DNA of 60,170 nucleotides, from NCBI RefSeq assembly GCF_028737205.1, contig NZ_JAQZAL010000035.1:1-60170 (forward strand), written 5' to 3'. The notes beneath the pieces are model-generated. The model was not told the DNA's origin, did not search any database, and worked only from the letters and a program-made list of their open reading frames with translations. The position numbers were made by a program, and so were the translations under genes. The stretch is from Actinomycetospora lutea. Lineage in GTDB: Bacteria > Actinomycetota > Actinomycetes > Mycobacteriales > Pseudonocardiaceae. Positions within the stretch are counted from its first letter, which is position 1; each line of letters opens with the position of its first letter. Below are positions 14,931 to 24,794 of the stretch, piece after piece.

Positions 14931-16505
14931 TCACGGGACGGGCTCCTCGTCGGCGAGGAGCCCGTGCTTCGTCGCGAAGAGGCCCGCGGCGGCGCGGGTC
15001 GACGTGCCGATCTTCGTGTAGATGTGCTCGACGTGGTTGCCCACCGTCTTGGTGGAGATCGTCAGGGACGACGCGATGTCGCGATTGGTCAGGCCCCTCG
15101 CGAGGAGGCGCAGGACCTCCGCCTCCCGGTGCGTCAGCCCGGCCGGGCCCTCGCGGCGGGTCGAGGCGCTGTGCCCCGCGGCCCGCAGCACGGCCTCGAC
15201 CGTCACGGCGTCGCGCCGCCCCCGGGCGACGTCCGCGCGCAGCTCGGCCGCGGCCGCCTCGCGCGACAGCGCCTCCCGGTGGGGACGGGGCTCCCGCATG
15301 GCGCGGTAGGCGTCGGCCGCCCCGAGCAGACGTGCCGCGCGCGGGATCGCCTCGCCGCTCAAGCCGCGCGGGTGGCCGGAGCCGTCGAGCCGCTCGCGGT
15401 GCGCGACGGCGATCGCGCCGAGGCACGCGAGCGGTCGGGGCCTGCGGAGCATCCTCTCGGTCACGTAGGGCACCAGGCGCACCCGCTCCTGCTCCCCCGC
15501 GCCGAGGGGCCCGGGCTTGTCGAGGATCGCGTTCGAGATCGCCAGGCGACCGAAGTCGTGGACGAGCCCCGCCCGGCGCACCGTGCGCAGCTCGTCCACC
15601 GCCAGCCCGAGGTGCGTCCCCGCGCCGGCCACGAGGTCCGCGACGGCGCGCGAGTGCCCCAGCGTGTACGGCGACTTGAGGTCCACGAAGTCCGCGATGG
15701 CCAGGAGGGCCGCGTCGAAGCGCTCCCCGGACAGGACGATCGTGGGCGGCGGTTCGGCGGCGATGACGGCGTCCCACGTGTCGGCCGCATCGAGGTCCGC
15801 GACGAGCCGGTCGACGTCGGCGGCGACCGCCCCGGCGATCGTGGGGTCGAACTGCCGTCCGCTCTGCCGCCGGACGAGGGCCAGCACGGCCCGCACACCG
15901 CCGACCCGGTGGGCGACCTCGGTGAACTCGGCGACGGCGACGACCCGCGCGGCGACGGGGACCTCTTCGCCCGCCCGCCGACCGGGCCAGCCCCGGCCGT
16001 CCCACTGCTCGTAGGCGGCGACGAGCGCCTCGCCCGTCCCGGGGGGCAGCCCGAGCTCGTCGGCCAGGGCCCTCGCCAGGGCCGCGTGCTGGGCGATCAT
16101 GTCGTCGACGTCCTTGTGGCCCGAGACGGCGAACTCCAGCCCCACGCGCAGCCGCTGCAGGATCGTGTCGCTGCCCGAGCCCAACCGACGCAGCCCGGCC
16201 GCCGTGGCCCGGACACCGTGCAGGCCGTGGGTGTACTTGTCGGCCTTGAGCGCGATGTCGTCGCCGAACCACTTGGCCTGCTCGTGGGCGTCCGAGTGGC
16301 ACCCGACGTTCACCAGCAGCGCGGTGTAGTAGACGGCGACGCGCGCGTCCTCGTCGAGGTCGAGACGCTCCGCGAGCCGCAGCGCGATGAGGCACTGCCG
16401 CAGGACGTGCTCCAACGGCTGGTCGAACCCGAGGTCGATGCCCAGGGACAACGCACCGAGGATCTCCGCCAGCCGGACCTCCCCGGCCTGCTCGTCGTCG
16501 CCCAT
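14931..16505 (-). CDS. HD-GYP-like protein with LuxR-type DNA-binding domain
   Basis: The 524-residue protein appears to have tandem HD-GYP-related halves. The first (about 15-230) is degenerate, with WDGRGWPG where DGSGYPxG is expected. The second (about 270-420) has HSRAVADL, GLVHDFGRL and LDGSGHPRGLSGEAI, so the GYP is GHP. A C-terminal LuxR HTH (about 455-515) reads LTHREAEVLRLLARGLTNRDIA followed by STKTVGNHVEHIYTKIG. HD-GYP domains hydrolyse cyclic dinucleotides; here the domain may sense or degrade one and control DNA binding. The start ATG has GAGGAG upstream. Neighbours give no clue to its targets. The function is inferred from domains only. Confidence 0.8.
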   Translation of the reverse strand: MGDDEQAGEVRLAEILGALSLGIDLGFDQPLEHVLRQCLIALRLAERLDLDEDARVAVYYTALLVNVGCHSDAHEQAKWFGDDIALKADKYTHGLHGVRATAAGLRRLGSGSDTILQRLRVGLEFAVSGHKDVDDMIAQHAALARALADELGLPPGTGEALVAAYEQWDGRGWPGRRAGEEVPVAARVVAVAEFTEVAHRVGGVRAVLALVRRQSGRQFDPTIAGAVAADVDRLVADLDAADTWDAVIAAEPPPTIVLSGERFDAALLAIADFVDLKSPYTLGHSRAVADLVAGAGTHLGLAVDELRTVRRAGLVHDFGRLAISNAILDKPGPLGAGEQERVRLVPYVTERMLRRPRPLACLGAIAVAHRERLDGSGHPRGLSGEAIPRAARLLGAADAYRAMREPRPHREALSREAAAAELRADVARGRRDAVTVEAVLRAAGHSASTRREGPAGLTHREAEVLRLLARGLTNRDIASSLTISTKTVGNHVEHIYTKIGTSTRAAAGLFATKHGLLADEEPVP

Positions 16506-16611
16506 CGGCCGCTCCTCGCCACGGCGGGTCTCGCCGGCGCGGCACCAGGCCGCACGTCGAGCATCCTCGCTCGGCGCCGGGACGTCACGGGTGCGGGATG
16601 GGCGGGTTGGG

Positions 16612-17616
16612 TCAGTACAGCGCGCGGGCCAGGGCGCGGCGGGCCGTGGTGACGCGCTCGTCCTCGGTGCCGAAGAGCTCGAACAGCTCGACGAGGTGGG
16701 TGCGCGCGCGGTCGCGCTCGTCGCCGCTCGTCCGGGCCACCGTCTGCACGAGCCGGTCGAACGCCCCGGTGACGTCCTGCGCGGCGATCTGGGCGTCGGC
16801 GGCCGCGATCTGGGCGTCGACGTCGTCGGGCGCGGCGTCGGCGCGGGCGATCGCCGACGGGTCGGCGGACTCCGCCCGCTCCAGGAACTTGACCTGCGCG
16901 AGCGCGGCCTGCGCCTCGGCGTTGTTCGGCTCGCTCGCGAGGATCTGCTCGTAGGCGGCGGCCGCGCCGGCGTAGTCGCCCTGCTCGAGGGCCTCCTCGG
17001 CGGCGACGAAGCGCGGGTCCTCGGGCTCCTCCACGGGCTCCGCGCCGGGCTCCGCGCCGGCGCGGGCCTCGGCCTCGGCGATCCCGGGCATCTGCTCGCG
17101 CAGGGCGTCGAGCAGCTGGCCGATCCACTCGCGCAGCTGCGGCTCGGGCTGGGCGCCCTGGAAGGACGTGACGGGCTGGCCGCCCGCGACCACGACCACC
17201 ATCGGGATCGACTGCACCTGGAACGCCTGGGAGATGCGCGGGTTGGCGTCGACGTCGATCTTCGCGAGGACCCACGCGCCGCGGCCCTCGGCGGCGAGCT
17301 TCTCGAGCACCGGGGACAGCTGCTTGCACGGCTGGCACCACTCGGCCCAGAGGTCGACGACCACCGGCACGGTCATCGAGCGCTCGATGACGTCGGCCTG
17401 GAAGCCGGCCTCGGTGACGTCGATGACGGTGACCGGTGCGCCTCCGGGGGCGGCGCCGCCGGCGGGCGGGCCGGCCGGGGCCGCCGCGCCGCCCTGCGCC
17501 CCCGCGGGGGGCCGGGCCTCGGCCCGCGCCTTCAGGCCGGACAGGTCGACGGCTCCGGCCATCGCGGACGAGAGTGCAGCGGCCTGCGCCGCCTGGCGGG
17601 AATCGGGACGTGCCAC
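16612..17616 (-). CDS. cnoX: CnoX-type thioredoxin with TPR-like C-terminal region
   Basis: The 334-residue protein has a Gly/Ala/Pro-rich N-terminal segment. A thioredoxin fold follows with [11 protein letters not shown] (CxxC near residue 95) and the cis-Pro region QSIPMVVVV. Its C-terminus is helical and Ala/Glu-rich, with TPR-like units ([33 protein letters not shown]), as in YbbN/CnoX, which protects and delivers substrates to chaperonin. E. coli CnoX lacks an active CxxC, whereas this one keeps it. The GTG start is the last one before a run without family similarity. The same gene is near glgB/glgE in M. tuberculosis (Rv1324). Confidence 0.85.
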   Translation of the reverse strand: MARPDSRQAAQAAALSSAMAGAVDLSGLKARAEARPPAGAQGGAAAPAGPPAGGAAPGGAPVTVIDVTEAGFQADVIERSMTVPVVVDLWAEWCQPCKQLSPVLEKLAAEGRGAWVLAKIDVDANPRISQAFQVQSIPMVVVVAGGQPVTSFQGAQPEPQLREWIGQLLDALREQMPGIAEAEARAGAEPGAEPVEEPEDPRFVAAEEALEQGDYAGAAAAYEQILASEPNNAEAQAALAQVKFLERAESADPSAIARADAAPDDVDAQIAAADAQIAAQDVTGAFDRLVQTVARTSGDERDRARTHLVELFELFGTEDERVTTARRALARALY

Positions 17617-17651
17617 GCCGTCAAGTCTGCCACCTGGGCGTGATCCGTGAC

Positions 17652-17969
17652 CTAGGGGCGCAGCCGCTCCTCGACCCGCGCGACCTTCGCCTGCATCTGG
17701 CCGGTGTGACCGGGGCGGATGTCGGCCTTGAGCACCAGCGAGACCCGCGAGCCGTAGCGCCCGGCCGCCTCGGTCGCGCGGCGCACGACGTCCATGACCT
17801 CGTCCCACTCGCCCTCGATCGAGGTGAACATCGACGACGTCTCGTGCGGCAGCCCGGACTCCCGCACCACCCGGACCGCGGCCGCGACGGCCTCGGAGAC
17901 CGATCCGTCCTCCGCCGGGGCTCCCTCGACGCCGACACCGGACGGGGACACGCTGAACGCCACGATCAC
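17652..17969 (-). CDS. MTH1187-family thiamine-binding protein
   Basis: A 105-residue protein of the UPF0045/MTH1187 family, known to bind thiamine-like ligands as an oligomer. The family signatures are [53 protein letters not shown] and [11 protein letters not shown]. The GTG at 17969 gives the family's usual N-terminus; an upstream ATG would add 50 unrelated residues and run into the divergent marR gene. It is 35 nt upstream of cnoX on the same strand. Confidence 0.88.
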   Translation of the reverse strand: MIVAFSVSPSGVGVEGAPAEDGSVSEAVAAAVRVVRESGLPHETSSMFTSIEGEWDEVMDVVRRATEAAGRYGSRVSLVLKADIRPGHTGQMQAKVARVEERLRP

Positions 17970-18012
17970 GAGCCCCAGCGTGCCACGCGGCTTTGTTAGA
18001 TTCGCCCGTGTC

Positions 18013-18516
18013 ATGACCGCTTCCACGCCGCTGCCGTTCGACCCGATCGCGCGGGCCGCGGCGCTGTGGAACGAGCGGATCGGCGAGCCCCGGGCGATGG
18101 CCGCCGTCACGAGCATCATGCGCGTCCAGCAGATCCTCCAGCAGGCCGTGGACGCCGCGCTGCGCCCGCACGGGCTGACGTTCGCGCGCTACGAGGCGCT
18201 GGTGCTGCTGCGGTTCGCGCGGTCGGGATCGCTGCCGATGCGGATCATGGGCGAGCGGCTCCAGCTGCACCCGACGTCGATCACCAATATCGTCGACCGG
18301 CTCCAGGCCTCGCACCTCGTGGCCCGCCGCCCGCACCCCACCGACGGCCGCACGACGCTCGTGGAGATCACCGGGGCCGGCCGGGAGCTGTGCGCGGCGG
18401 CGACGGCGTCGGTGACGGCGATCGACTTCGGGCTCGTGGGGCTCGACGACGACGAGACGCAGGCGCTCACCGACCTCCTCGCCCGCGTGCGTCACGCCGC
18501 CGGCGACTTCGCCTGA
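18013..18516 (+). CDS. MarR family transcriptional regulator
   Basis: A 167-residue winged-helix protein. The recognition region is [26 protein letters not shown], followed by the wing [24 protein letters not shown], which carries the conserved DxR. A TTAGATT box lies about 10 nt upstream of the ATG. The gene diverges from the thiamine-binding gene, and its 3' end overlaps the 3' end of cydDC by 25 bp. MarR proteins respond to small aromatic ligands or oxidants; its targets may be itself or the divergent gene, but no operator palindrome was evident in the 43-bp gap. Confidence 0.88.
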   Translation: MTASTPLPFDPIARAAALWNERIGEPRAMAAVTSIMRVQQILQQAVDAALRPHGLTFARYEALVLLRFARSGSLPMRIMGERLQLHPTSITNIVDRLQASHLVARRPHPTDGRTTLVEITGAGRELCAAATASVTAIDFGLVGLDDDETQALTDLLARVRHAAGDFA

Positions 18517-21500
18517 GCCAGGAGGCTCCCGCCCGCGAGGTGACGGACCTCGTCGACGAGGTCGAGCCCCTCGAACCGGTGCGCGAGCAGGACGACGGTC
18601 CGGCCGCGACCTGATGGTCGAGCTCCCCGATCGGCGTGCTCCCCTCGTTGCTGCGTCTCCGATGCCGCGTCGAGGAGGTCGGCGACCAGCGCCTCGGCGG
18701 TCGCCGGGTCGAGCCCCTCGGTGGGCTCGTCGAGCACGAGGACCGCGGGGTCGACGAGCAGCGCGCGGGCGGCGGCCAGGCGGCGGCGCTCGCCCCCGGA
18801 CACCGCGCCGGCGCCGAGCCAGGTGTCGAGACCGTCGGGGAGCCCGGCGAACCACGCCCCGAGCCGCACGCGCCGGAGCACGGCGAGCAGCGGCCGCGTC
18901 GTCGGCCCCCGGCGCGGCGAAGCGGAGGTTCTCGCGCAGCGTCGTGGCGAAGACGTGGTCGTGCTCGCCGACGAGGGCGACGGTGCGGCGCCAGACGTCG
19001 CCGGGCACGCTCGCGGCGTCGGCCCCGCCGAGGGTCACCGTGCCGCCGCGGGGGTCGAGCAGCCGCAGCAGCACCGCGGCCAGCGTCGACTTCCCCGAGC
19101 CCGACGCCCCGGTGATGCCGAGGCGCCGGCCGGCGGGCAGGTCGAGGTCGAGCCCGCGCAGGGCGGGCTCGGGGCCCCAGCCGGCGGTGACGTCACGCAG
19201 GCACAGGTCGCGCCCGGTGGGCGCCCGCGGGTCCTCGGGCTCACGGGCGGGCGGGGTCGGCGCGCCGAGGGCGTGCAGGCGGGCGCGGGCCCGCCGGCCC
19301 CGGACCACCGCGGCGGCGGCCGCCGGGAGGGCGAGGACGGTCTCGCCGAGCGCGAGCGGCGCGAGCACGGCGACGGCGGCGAGCTCGGGTGACGTCGCCA
19401 GCGGGGCGGCCAGCGCGGCGGCCACCGACGCGGCGCCCAGCCCGAGCTGCGCCAGCGCGGCCGCGACGGCACCGCCCGCGGTCTCGCGGCGCCGGGCGCG
19501 GGCGAGCGCGGCGGCGGTCGCCCGCGGGCGTGCCCGCAGCGCCTCGGGGCCGCGGGCGGCGAGCTCGTCGCGGGCGGCGTGGGTCTCGACGACGGCGGCG
19601 CGCAGGTCGTCGACGCCCCGCTCCACGGCGGGCGCGGTGCGGCGGGCGGCGACGGCGGCGAGGAGCGGCGCGCCGAGCGCCGCCACGGCGAGCCCGGGGA
19701 GCAGGGCCGCGGCGAGCGGCGGGCTCGCGAGCGCCGCGACGCCGAGCATGACCGGCAGCGCGAGCCCCGCGACGGCGAGCGGCAGCACCCCGCGGACGAG
19801 GCCGTCGAGGCGGACGTCGACGTCGTCGGTCACCCGGGCGAGCAGGTGCCCCCGACGCCCGGCCACCGCCCCCGGCACGCGCTCGGCGAGCGCCGCGACC
19901 ACCCGCCGGCGCCACCGGACGATGCGCGCGAGCCCGTCGGCGTGCGCGGTGACCCGCTCGAGGTGGCGCAGCACCGGGCGCGCGATCGCGAACCCGCGCA
20001 CGGCCACCACGGCGATCGACAGCGTGAGGATCGGCGGCTGCGCGGCGGCACGCGCGATGAGCCACGCCGCCGACGCGGTGAGCGCGACGCCGGCCACCGC
20101 CGCGCCGGTCCCGAGCACGACGGCGCTCGCGAGCCCGCGCCGGGGCGCTGGTGTCGCAGCGAGGGCGTCCCTCGCTGCCTGGGACGCAGCGAGGGCGTCC
20201 CTCGCGCCGCCACCCGCACCCGGCGCGCCGCCACCCGCACCCGGCGCGCTCAGGTCCACGACGCGGTCGGCGGCCTCGCGCAGGGCCGGGCGGTGGGCGA
20301 CGGCGAGGACCAGCGCGCCCCGGCCCGCGAGCGCGCGGAGCTCCGCGACGACGACACGCTCCGTCTCGGGATCCAGGTGCGCCGTGGGCTCGTCGAGCAG
20401 GACGACGGCGCTCGCCGGATCGGTGTCCGCGTCGCCCAGCACGCTCGCGAGCGCGAGGCGGCGCCGCTGCCCCGAGGACAGCGAGCGACCGGCCTCGGCG
20501 AGCGGCAGCGCCGGGTCGAGGTCGAGTCCCAGGCGCCGCAGGCGCTCCGGCGGGGCGGCGCCCAGCGCCTCGCCCACGGTCGCGGCGTGCGGGAGCTGGG
20601 GGTGCTGGCCGAGCACCAGGAGCCGCCCCCGCACCTCGACCGAGCCGGTCGCCGAGGAGGCGTCGTCGAGCGTCCCGGCGAGCGCCCGCAGCAGCGTGGT
20701 CTTGCCCGCCCCGGACGGCCCGGCGACGACCACCAGCTCGCCGCCGCGCGCGTCGAGCGCCGGCACCGACGGCGTCGCCTCCCGGCGTCCGGGGTGCCAC
20801 ACGGCCAGGTCGCGCACCCGGACCCGCGCGGAGCCCGACGAGGCCGCCCGCGCCGGCGACGAGCCGACCGCACCGGACACCAGCGCGTCCCGCTCGTCCA
20901 GCACGGCGGTGGCGCGGGCGGTGTCGTGGAACCGCGCCCCGGCCTCGCGCAGCGGACGGTGCGCCTCGCCGGCGAGCAGGATCGCCACGAGCGCCGGGTA
21001 CAGCGCCATCGCGCCCTCGACGAGCCGCACCCCGGCGCCCACCGCGACCAGGCCGACCGACAGCGTCCCCAGGAGCTCCAGGGCGGTCGACGACAGGAAC
21101 ACCACCCGCAGCACCCGCGTCGAGGCCACCCGGTGCTGCTCGCCGAACTCCTCGACCGACGCGACCGCCCGGTGCGCGCGACCGAACAGCCGCAGCGTGG
21201 CGAGGCCCGCGACCGTGTCGAGGAAGTGCCCGGCCAGCCGCTCCCCCGCCGCCCACTCCCGCCGCGCCCGCGCTCGCGCCGCCCACCCGAGCAGCACCGC
21301 GAACACCGGCACGAGCGGCAGCGTCACGCCCACGACCAGGGCGGACGCCGGGTCGGCGAGCGCCAGCACCACCAGCACGGCGGGCGGCAGGACCACCGCG
21401 AGCACGAGCGCCGGCAGGGTCGCGGTGAACCAGCCGCGCAGGGCGTCGACACCGTGCGAGGCCAGCGGCACCACGGCCGGGGCGTCGTCGTGCCCGAGGC

Positions 21501-21783
21501 GGTCGAGCAGCCGGGCGCGCTCGCCCTCGACGACCCGCTCCCCGGTGCGCGCGGCCACGAGCGGCGCGAGCCACGCCAGCCCGGCCCGCACGACGACCAC
21601 GGCGGCCAGCACCGCGATCGCCGCGTGCGGCACGCCGCCGGGCCCCACGACCAGCGCCGTCACCACGCTCGTCGCGGCCAGCGCCGCGGCCACGGTGCCG
21701 GCCGCCTGCAGGACGCCGATCACGACCAGCGCGCTCACGCCAGCCCGGGCGCCGCGCGCCAGAGCCACCAGACGGCGGTCCAT
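18492..21783 (-). CDS. cydDC: thiol-reductant ABC exporter CydDC fusion, reading frame interrupted near the 3' end
   Basis: CydDC exports cysteine/glutathione and is needed to assemble cytochrome bd. One polypeptide of about 1,096 residues carries two membrane-ATPase halves. In the CydD half, Walker A is [11 protein letters not shown], the signature is [12 protein letters not shown] and Walker B is [13 protein letters not shown] Gly/Ala linker holding palindromic repeats follows. The CydC half has Walker [12 protein letters not shown], signature [12 protein letters not shown] and Walker [13 protein letters not shown]. The frame breaks between NLRFAAPG and [13 protein letters not shown]. Removing one base from the C5 run at 18906-18910 restores it, so this is either a sequencing error, a real mutation or slippage. 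Near the end an in-frame insert of about 20 residues ([13 protein letters not shown]...) is encoded by a dispersed repeat. The ATG overlaps the cydB stop (TGATG). Confidence 0.85.
18611..18660 (+). repeat. dispersed 44-bp repeat, copy A (inside cydDC)
   Basis: The core 18617-18660 matches 51239-51282 at 42 of 44 positions. It contains ATCGGCGTGCTCCCCT. It lies in cydDC just after the Walker B/D-loop, and in the cydDC frame it encodes [14 protein letters not shown] without a stop. Confidence 0.85.
20156..20208. repeat. two palindromic 23-bp repeat units in the cydDC linker
   Basis: At 20156-20178, GCAGCGAGGG and CCCTCGCTGC are perfect 10-bp arms around a 3-nt loop. A second copy at 20186-20208 keeps 8 bp of the arms. 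The spacing is 30 bp, so frame is kept. They encode RDALAAS/T units between the CydD and CydC halves. A third copy lies at 25706. Confidence 0.85.
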
Positions 21784-22745
21784 CACGTCGCCACCCGCTC
21801 GCTGGCCACGCGCCGGCGGAACACCCAGTAGGAGTACCCCTGGTACGCGACCACCCCGGGCAGCACGATCACCGCGGCGACCGTGATCAGCTGCAGCGCG
21901 CCGGGGCTCGCGGCGGCCGACGCGACGGTCAGCGAGAAGGCCGGGTCCAGGGTGCTCGGCAGCACGACCGGCAGGTGCGCCGCGAGGACCCCGACGACGC
22001 CGAGCGCCACCGCCACCGACGCCGCGGCGAACGACAGCACCTCGCGCCGCAGCGCGACGAGCAGCGCCACCACGGCCACCGCGACCAGCCCGAGCGGCGC
22101 CACCGGCGCGACGAGCGCCGCGACCGGCGCGAGCACCGCGAGGGCCGTCGTCCGCGCGCGGGCGCGCAGCGGGCCCGTCGTGCGCAGGCCGAGGAACGTG
22201 GCGCCCTGCAGCAGCGCCGCGCCGACGCCGAGCGCCGCCCCGAGCAGCGCGGGCCCCGACACCAGCGGCGCCAGCGACCGGCCGAGACCGGCGCCGGCGA
22301 CCTCGCCGTCGGCGCCCAGCGCCAGACCCGACGCGAGGACCCCGAGCACCGCGCCCCACAGCCCCGCCACCAGCAGCGAGGACGCCGCGAGCACGCCGTC
22401 GCACCACCGTCGCCAGCGCTCGGTGCCGCCCTTGCCGCGGAACTCCAGCGCGACCCCGCGGGCGGCCAGCACGAGCAGGATCAGCACGAACGGCAGGTAG
22501 AGCCCGCTCATCAGGGCGGCGTACCAGTCGGGGAAGGCCGCGAACGTCACCCCGACCGCGGCCACGAGCCACACCTCGTTGCCGTCCCACACCGGGCCGA
22601 TCGTCGTGACGCCGGCGCCGCGCTCGTGGTCGTCGCGCCCGAGCGCGGAGGCGAGCACGCCGACACCGAAGTCGAACCCCTCCAGCACGAAGAACAGCAC
22701 CCAGCAGGTGACCGCGAGGGCGAACCACAGGGTCGGGAGGTCCAT
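21783..22745 (-). CDS. cydB: cytochrome bd ubiquinol oxidase subunit II
   Basis: CydB is the second membrane subunit of the high-affinity bd-type terminal oxidase. The 320-residue, multi-spanning protein starts [29 protein letters not shown], with the family landmarks GFDFGVG and [11 protein letters not shown], and ends in [11 protein letters not shown]. It lies 10 nt after cydA, and its stop overlaps the cydDC ATG, so cydA-cydB-cydDC form one operon. Confidence 0.95.
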   Translation of the reverse strand: MDLPTLWFALAVTCWVLFFVLEGFDFGVGVLASALGRDDHERGAGVTTIGPVWDGNEVWLVAAVGVTFAAFPDWYAALMSGLYLPFVLILLVLAARGVALEFRGKGGTERWRRWCDGVLAASSLLVAGLWGAVLGVLASGLALGADGEVAGAGLGRSLAPLVSGPALLGAALGVGAALLQGATFLGLRTTGPLRARARTTALAVLAPVAALVAPVAPLGLVAVAVVALLVALRREVLSFAAASVAVALGVVGVLAAHLPVVLPSTLDPAFSLTVASAAASPGALQLITVAAVIVLPGVVAYQGYSYWVFRRRVASERVAT

Positions 22746-22755
22746 GACGGCTCCT

Positions 22756-24216
22756 CTAGTAGCTGGGGACGAGGGGACGGTCCGGCTCGGTGTCCTCGGG
22801 CACGGGCACGGGCTCCGGGTCGTCGCCCGCGGTGCGCGCGACGCGCAGCACCAGCCGCACCCACACCACGGCCAGCACGCCGTAGACCAGCGCGAACCCG
22901 GCGAGCGAGGCCGCGAGCTCGATCGGCGTCAGCCCGGGCGACACCCCGTCGGCCGTGCGGAAGAGCCCGAAGACGAGCCAGGGCTGGCGGGCGGTCTCGG
23001 TGAACAGCCAGCCGGCCGTCGCCGCCAGCGCCGGCAGCACGGGGACGGTCCAGAGCAGGCGAAGCAGCCAGCGGTCCACGAGGTGCGCAGTGTCCGGCGA
23101 GCGGTCACGCCGCGTCCGCCACAACACCCAGGCCGCCACCATCGTCGCCAGCACGCCGAAGCCGATCATGAAGCGGAAGCTCCAGTAGGCCATCGGCACG
23201 ACCGGCACGTAGTCGCCGGGTCCGAACTGCGCGGTGTACTGCGCCTGCAGGTCGTCGATGCCCTGCACGGTCGCGGTCGGGTCGCCGGTGGCGAGGAACG
23301 ACAGCAGCCACGGCACGTCGAGCGAGAGGAACGGCTCCTTCTCCCCCGGCACACCCACGGCGAACAGCGAGAACGGGGCGCCGGCCTGCGTCGCGTACAG
23401 CGCCTCGGCGGCCGCCATCTTCATCGGCTGGACCTCGGTCATGACCTTGCCGAGCAGGTCGCCGGTCAGCGCCACCGCCGCGCCGGCCGCGAACGTCGTC
23501 CAGGCCCCCACCCGCGTGAACAGCCGCCACCGGCCGTCCGGGTCGCCGCGGCGCAGGCGGTGCACGCCGATCGCGAGCACGAGCGCGCCGCCCCCGGCGA
23601 AGGCGCCGGCGATGGTGTGCGGGAAGGCGGCGAGGACGACCTGGTTGGTCAGCAGGTCGGCGAAGCTGCCCAGCCGCGCGCGGCCGGTCTCGGGGTCGAG
23701 CGTGTAGGCGACCGGGTTCTGCATGAACGCGTTGGCCGCGAGGATCACGTAGGCGGAGATCAGGGTGCCGATCGCCACGATCCAGATGGTGGCGAGGTGC
23801 AGCGCGGGCCGCAGCCGGTCGGCACCGAACCACCACAGCCCCAGGAACGTGGCCTCGAGGAAGAACGCGAGCATCCCCTCGATCGCGAGCGTCGGGCCGA
23901 AGACGTCGCCGTAGAACCGCGCGAAGGCCGACCAGGACAGCCCGAACTGGAACTCCTGGACGAGTCCCGTGACGATGCCGACCGCGAACGTGATCATGAG
24001 CAGCTTGCCCGCGACCAGCGTCAACCGCTGCCAGCGCACGTCCCCGGTGCTGCCGTCCGCCGCCGGCGCAGCAGCTCCGCCGCGCTTCGTGCTGCGGTAG
24101 CTGAGGGTCTGCAGCAGCGCGGTGAGCGTCGCGAGCGAGATCGACAGCGGGACGAACAGGTAGTGGTAGACGGTCACGACCGCGAACTGCAGTCGGGACA
24201 GCTCCAGCGCGGTCAC
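22756..24216 (-). CDS. cydA: cytochrome bd ubiquinol oxidase subunit I
   Basis: CydA binds the three haems and oxidises quinol, reducing O2 to water. The 486-residue protein shows SRLQFAVVTVYHYLFVPLSI at the N-terminus with the haem-ligand His, GLVQEFQFGLSW, AIEGMLAFFLEATFLGLWWFG with the conserved Glu residues, and FRFMIGFG with the haem-ligand Met. The Q-loop is of the short type found in Gram-positives. The GTG start has a strong GGAGG site 8-12 nt upstream. The region in front of it holds inverted repeats shared with the divergent blaI gene, which suggests BlaI control of respiration. Confidence 0.95.
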   Translation of the reverse strand: MTALELSRLQFAVVTVYHYLFVPLSISLATLTALLQTLSYRSTKRGGAAAPAADGSTGDVRWQRLTLVAGKLLMITFAVGIVTGLVQEFQFGLSWSAFARFYGDVFGPTLAIEGMLAFFLEATFLGLWWFGADRLRPALHLATIWIVAIGTLISAYVILAANAFMQNPVAYTLDPETGRARLGSFADLLTNQVVLAAFPHTIAGAFAGGGALVLAIGVHRLRRGDPDGRWRLFTRVGAWTTFAAGAAVALTGDLLGKVMTEVQPMKMAAAEALYATQAGAPFSLFAVGVPGEKEPFLSLDVPWLLSFLATGDPTATVQGIDDLQAQYTAQFGPGDYVPVVPMAYWSFRFMIGFGVLATMVAAWVLWRTRRDRSPDTAHLVDRWLLRLLWTVPVLPALAATAGWLFTETARQPWLVFGLFRTADGVSPGLTPIELAASLAGFALVYGVLAVVWVRLVLRVARTAGDDPEPVPVPEDTEPDRPLVPSY

Positions 24217-24231
24217 GACGACCTCCTCGCC

Positions 24232-24267
24232 TACGACGCAGCGTCGTATCTACGACCAAGCGTAGTA
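24232..24267. promoter_or_regulatory. two candidate BlaI operators between cydA and blaI
   Basis: The first site, TACGACGCAGCGTCGTA (24232-24248), is an 8-bp perfect inverted repeat around one base. The second, TACGACCAAGCGTAGTA (24251-24267), has arms TACGAC and a GTAGTA variant. BlaI/MecI/CopY-family operators are inverted repeats with TAC...GTA ends. The sites lie 15-50 bp upstream of cydA and 37-80 bp upstream of blaI, placed to control both. Confidence 0.6.
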
Positions 24268-24299
24268 CGACGGTTTGCGTTGGCAAGGGGATCGACGGC

Positions 24300-24305
24300 T
24301 AGGAT
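24300..24305 (+). promoter_or_regulatory. -10 box of blaI
   Basis: TAGGAT, with a weak TTGCGT at 24275-24280, lies 7 nt before an in-frame GTG at 24313. It overlaps the ATG at 24304. If the transcript is leaderless, GTG 24313 is the true start. Confidence 0.4.
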
Positions 24306-24729
24306 GCGTGACGTGGCCCTGGGAGAGCTCGAGCGCGCGGTGATGGCGCAGCTGTGGGCCGCTCCGGCGCCCCTGACCGTCCGTGAGGTGCACGACCGGC
24401 TCGATCGCGAGCTGGCGTACACCACGGTGATGACCGTCCTCGGCCGCCTGGCCAAGAAGGGCGTGGTGCGCCAGGAGCGGGACGGGAAGGCCTACCGCTA
24501 CACCGCGGCGTCCACGCGCGAGCAGCTGGCGGCGTCCCTCATGCTCGACGCGCTCGGCGACGTGGGCGAGGACCGCACCGCCGCGCTCGTGGCGTTCGTC
24601 GACCAGGTCGGCCCCGAGGAGGCGGCCGCCCTGCGCGCCGCCCTGCAGGCCGCGCCCCCGCGGCCGTCGGCCATGCCGGAGGTGCCCCAGCCGCGCACGG
24701 ACGGTGAGCAGTCCGGGCCCGAGTCGTGA
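24304..24729 (+). CDS. blaI: BlaI/MecI/CopY family transcriptional repressor
   Basis: A 141-residue winged-helix repressor. LGELERAVMAQLW, TVREVHDRL, AYTTVMTVLGRLAKKGVVRQERDGKAYRY and the dimerisation region LMLDALGDVGEDRTAALVAFVDQVG match the family, with close likeness to mycobacterial BlaI. It is followed at 65 nt by an M56 peptidase gene, its usual partner: the peptidase inactivates the repressor after a signal. Candidate operators lie directly upstream. The start is ATG 24304 or GTG 24313. Confidence 0.92.
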   Translation: MRDVALGELERAVMAQLWAAPAPLTVREVHDRLDRELAYTTVMTVLGRLAKKGVVRQERDGKAYRYTAASTREQLAASLMLDALGDVGEDRTAALVAFVDQVGPEEAAALRAALQAAPPRPSAMPEVPQPRTDGEQSGPES

Positions 24730-24794
24730 TCTCGGGCCGGGTCTGATGGTCCGGCTCCGCTGCGCCTCGTGTCCGCCGCCGCCAGACTGATCCC

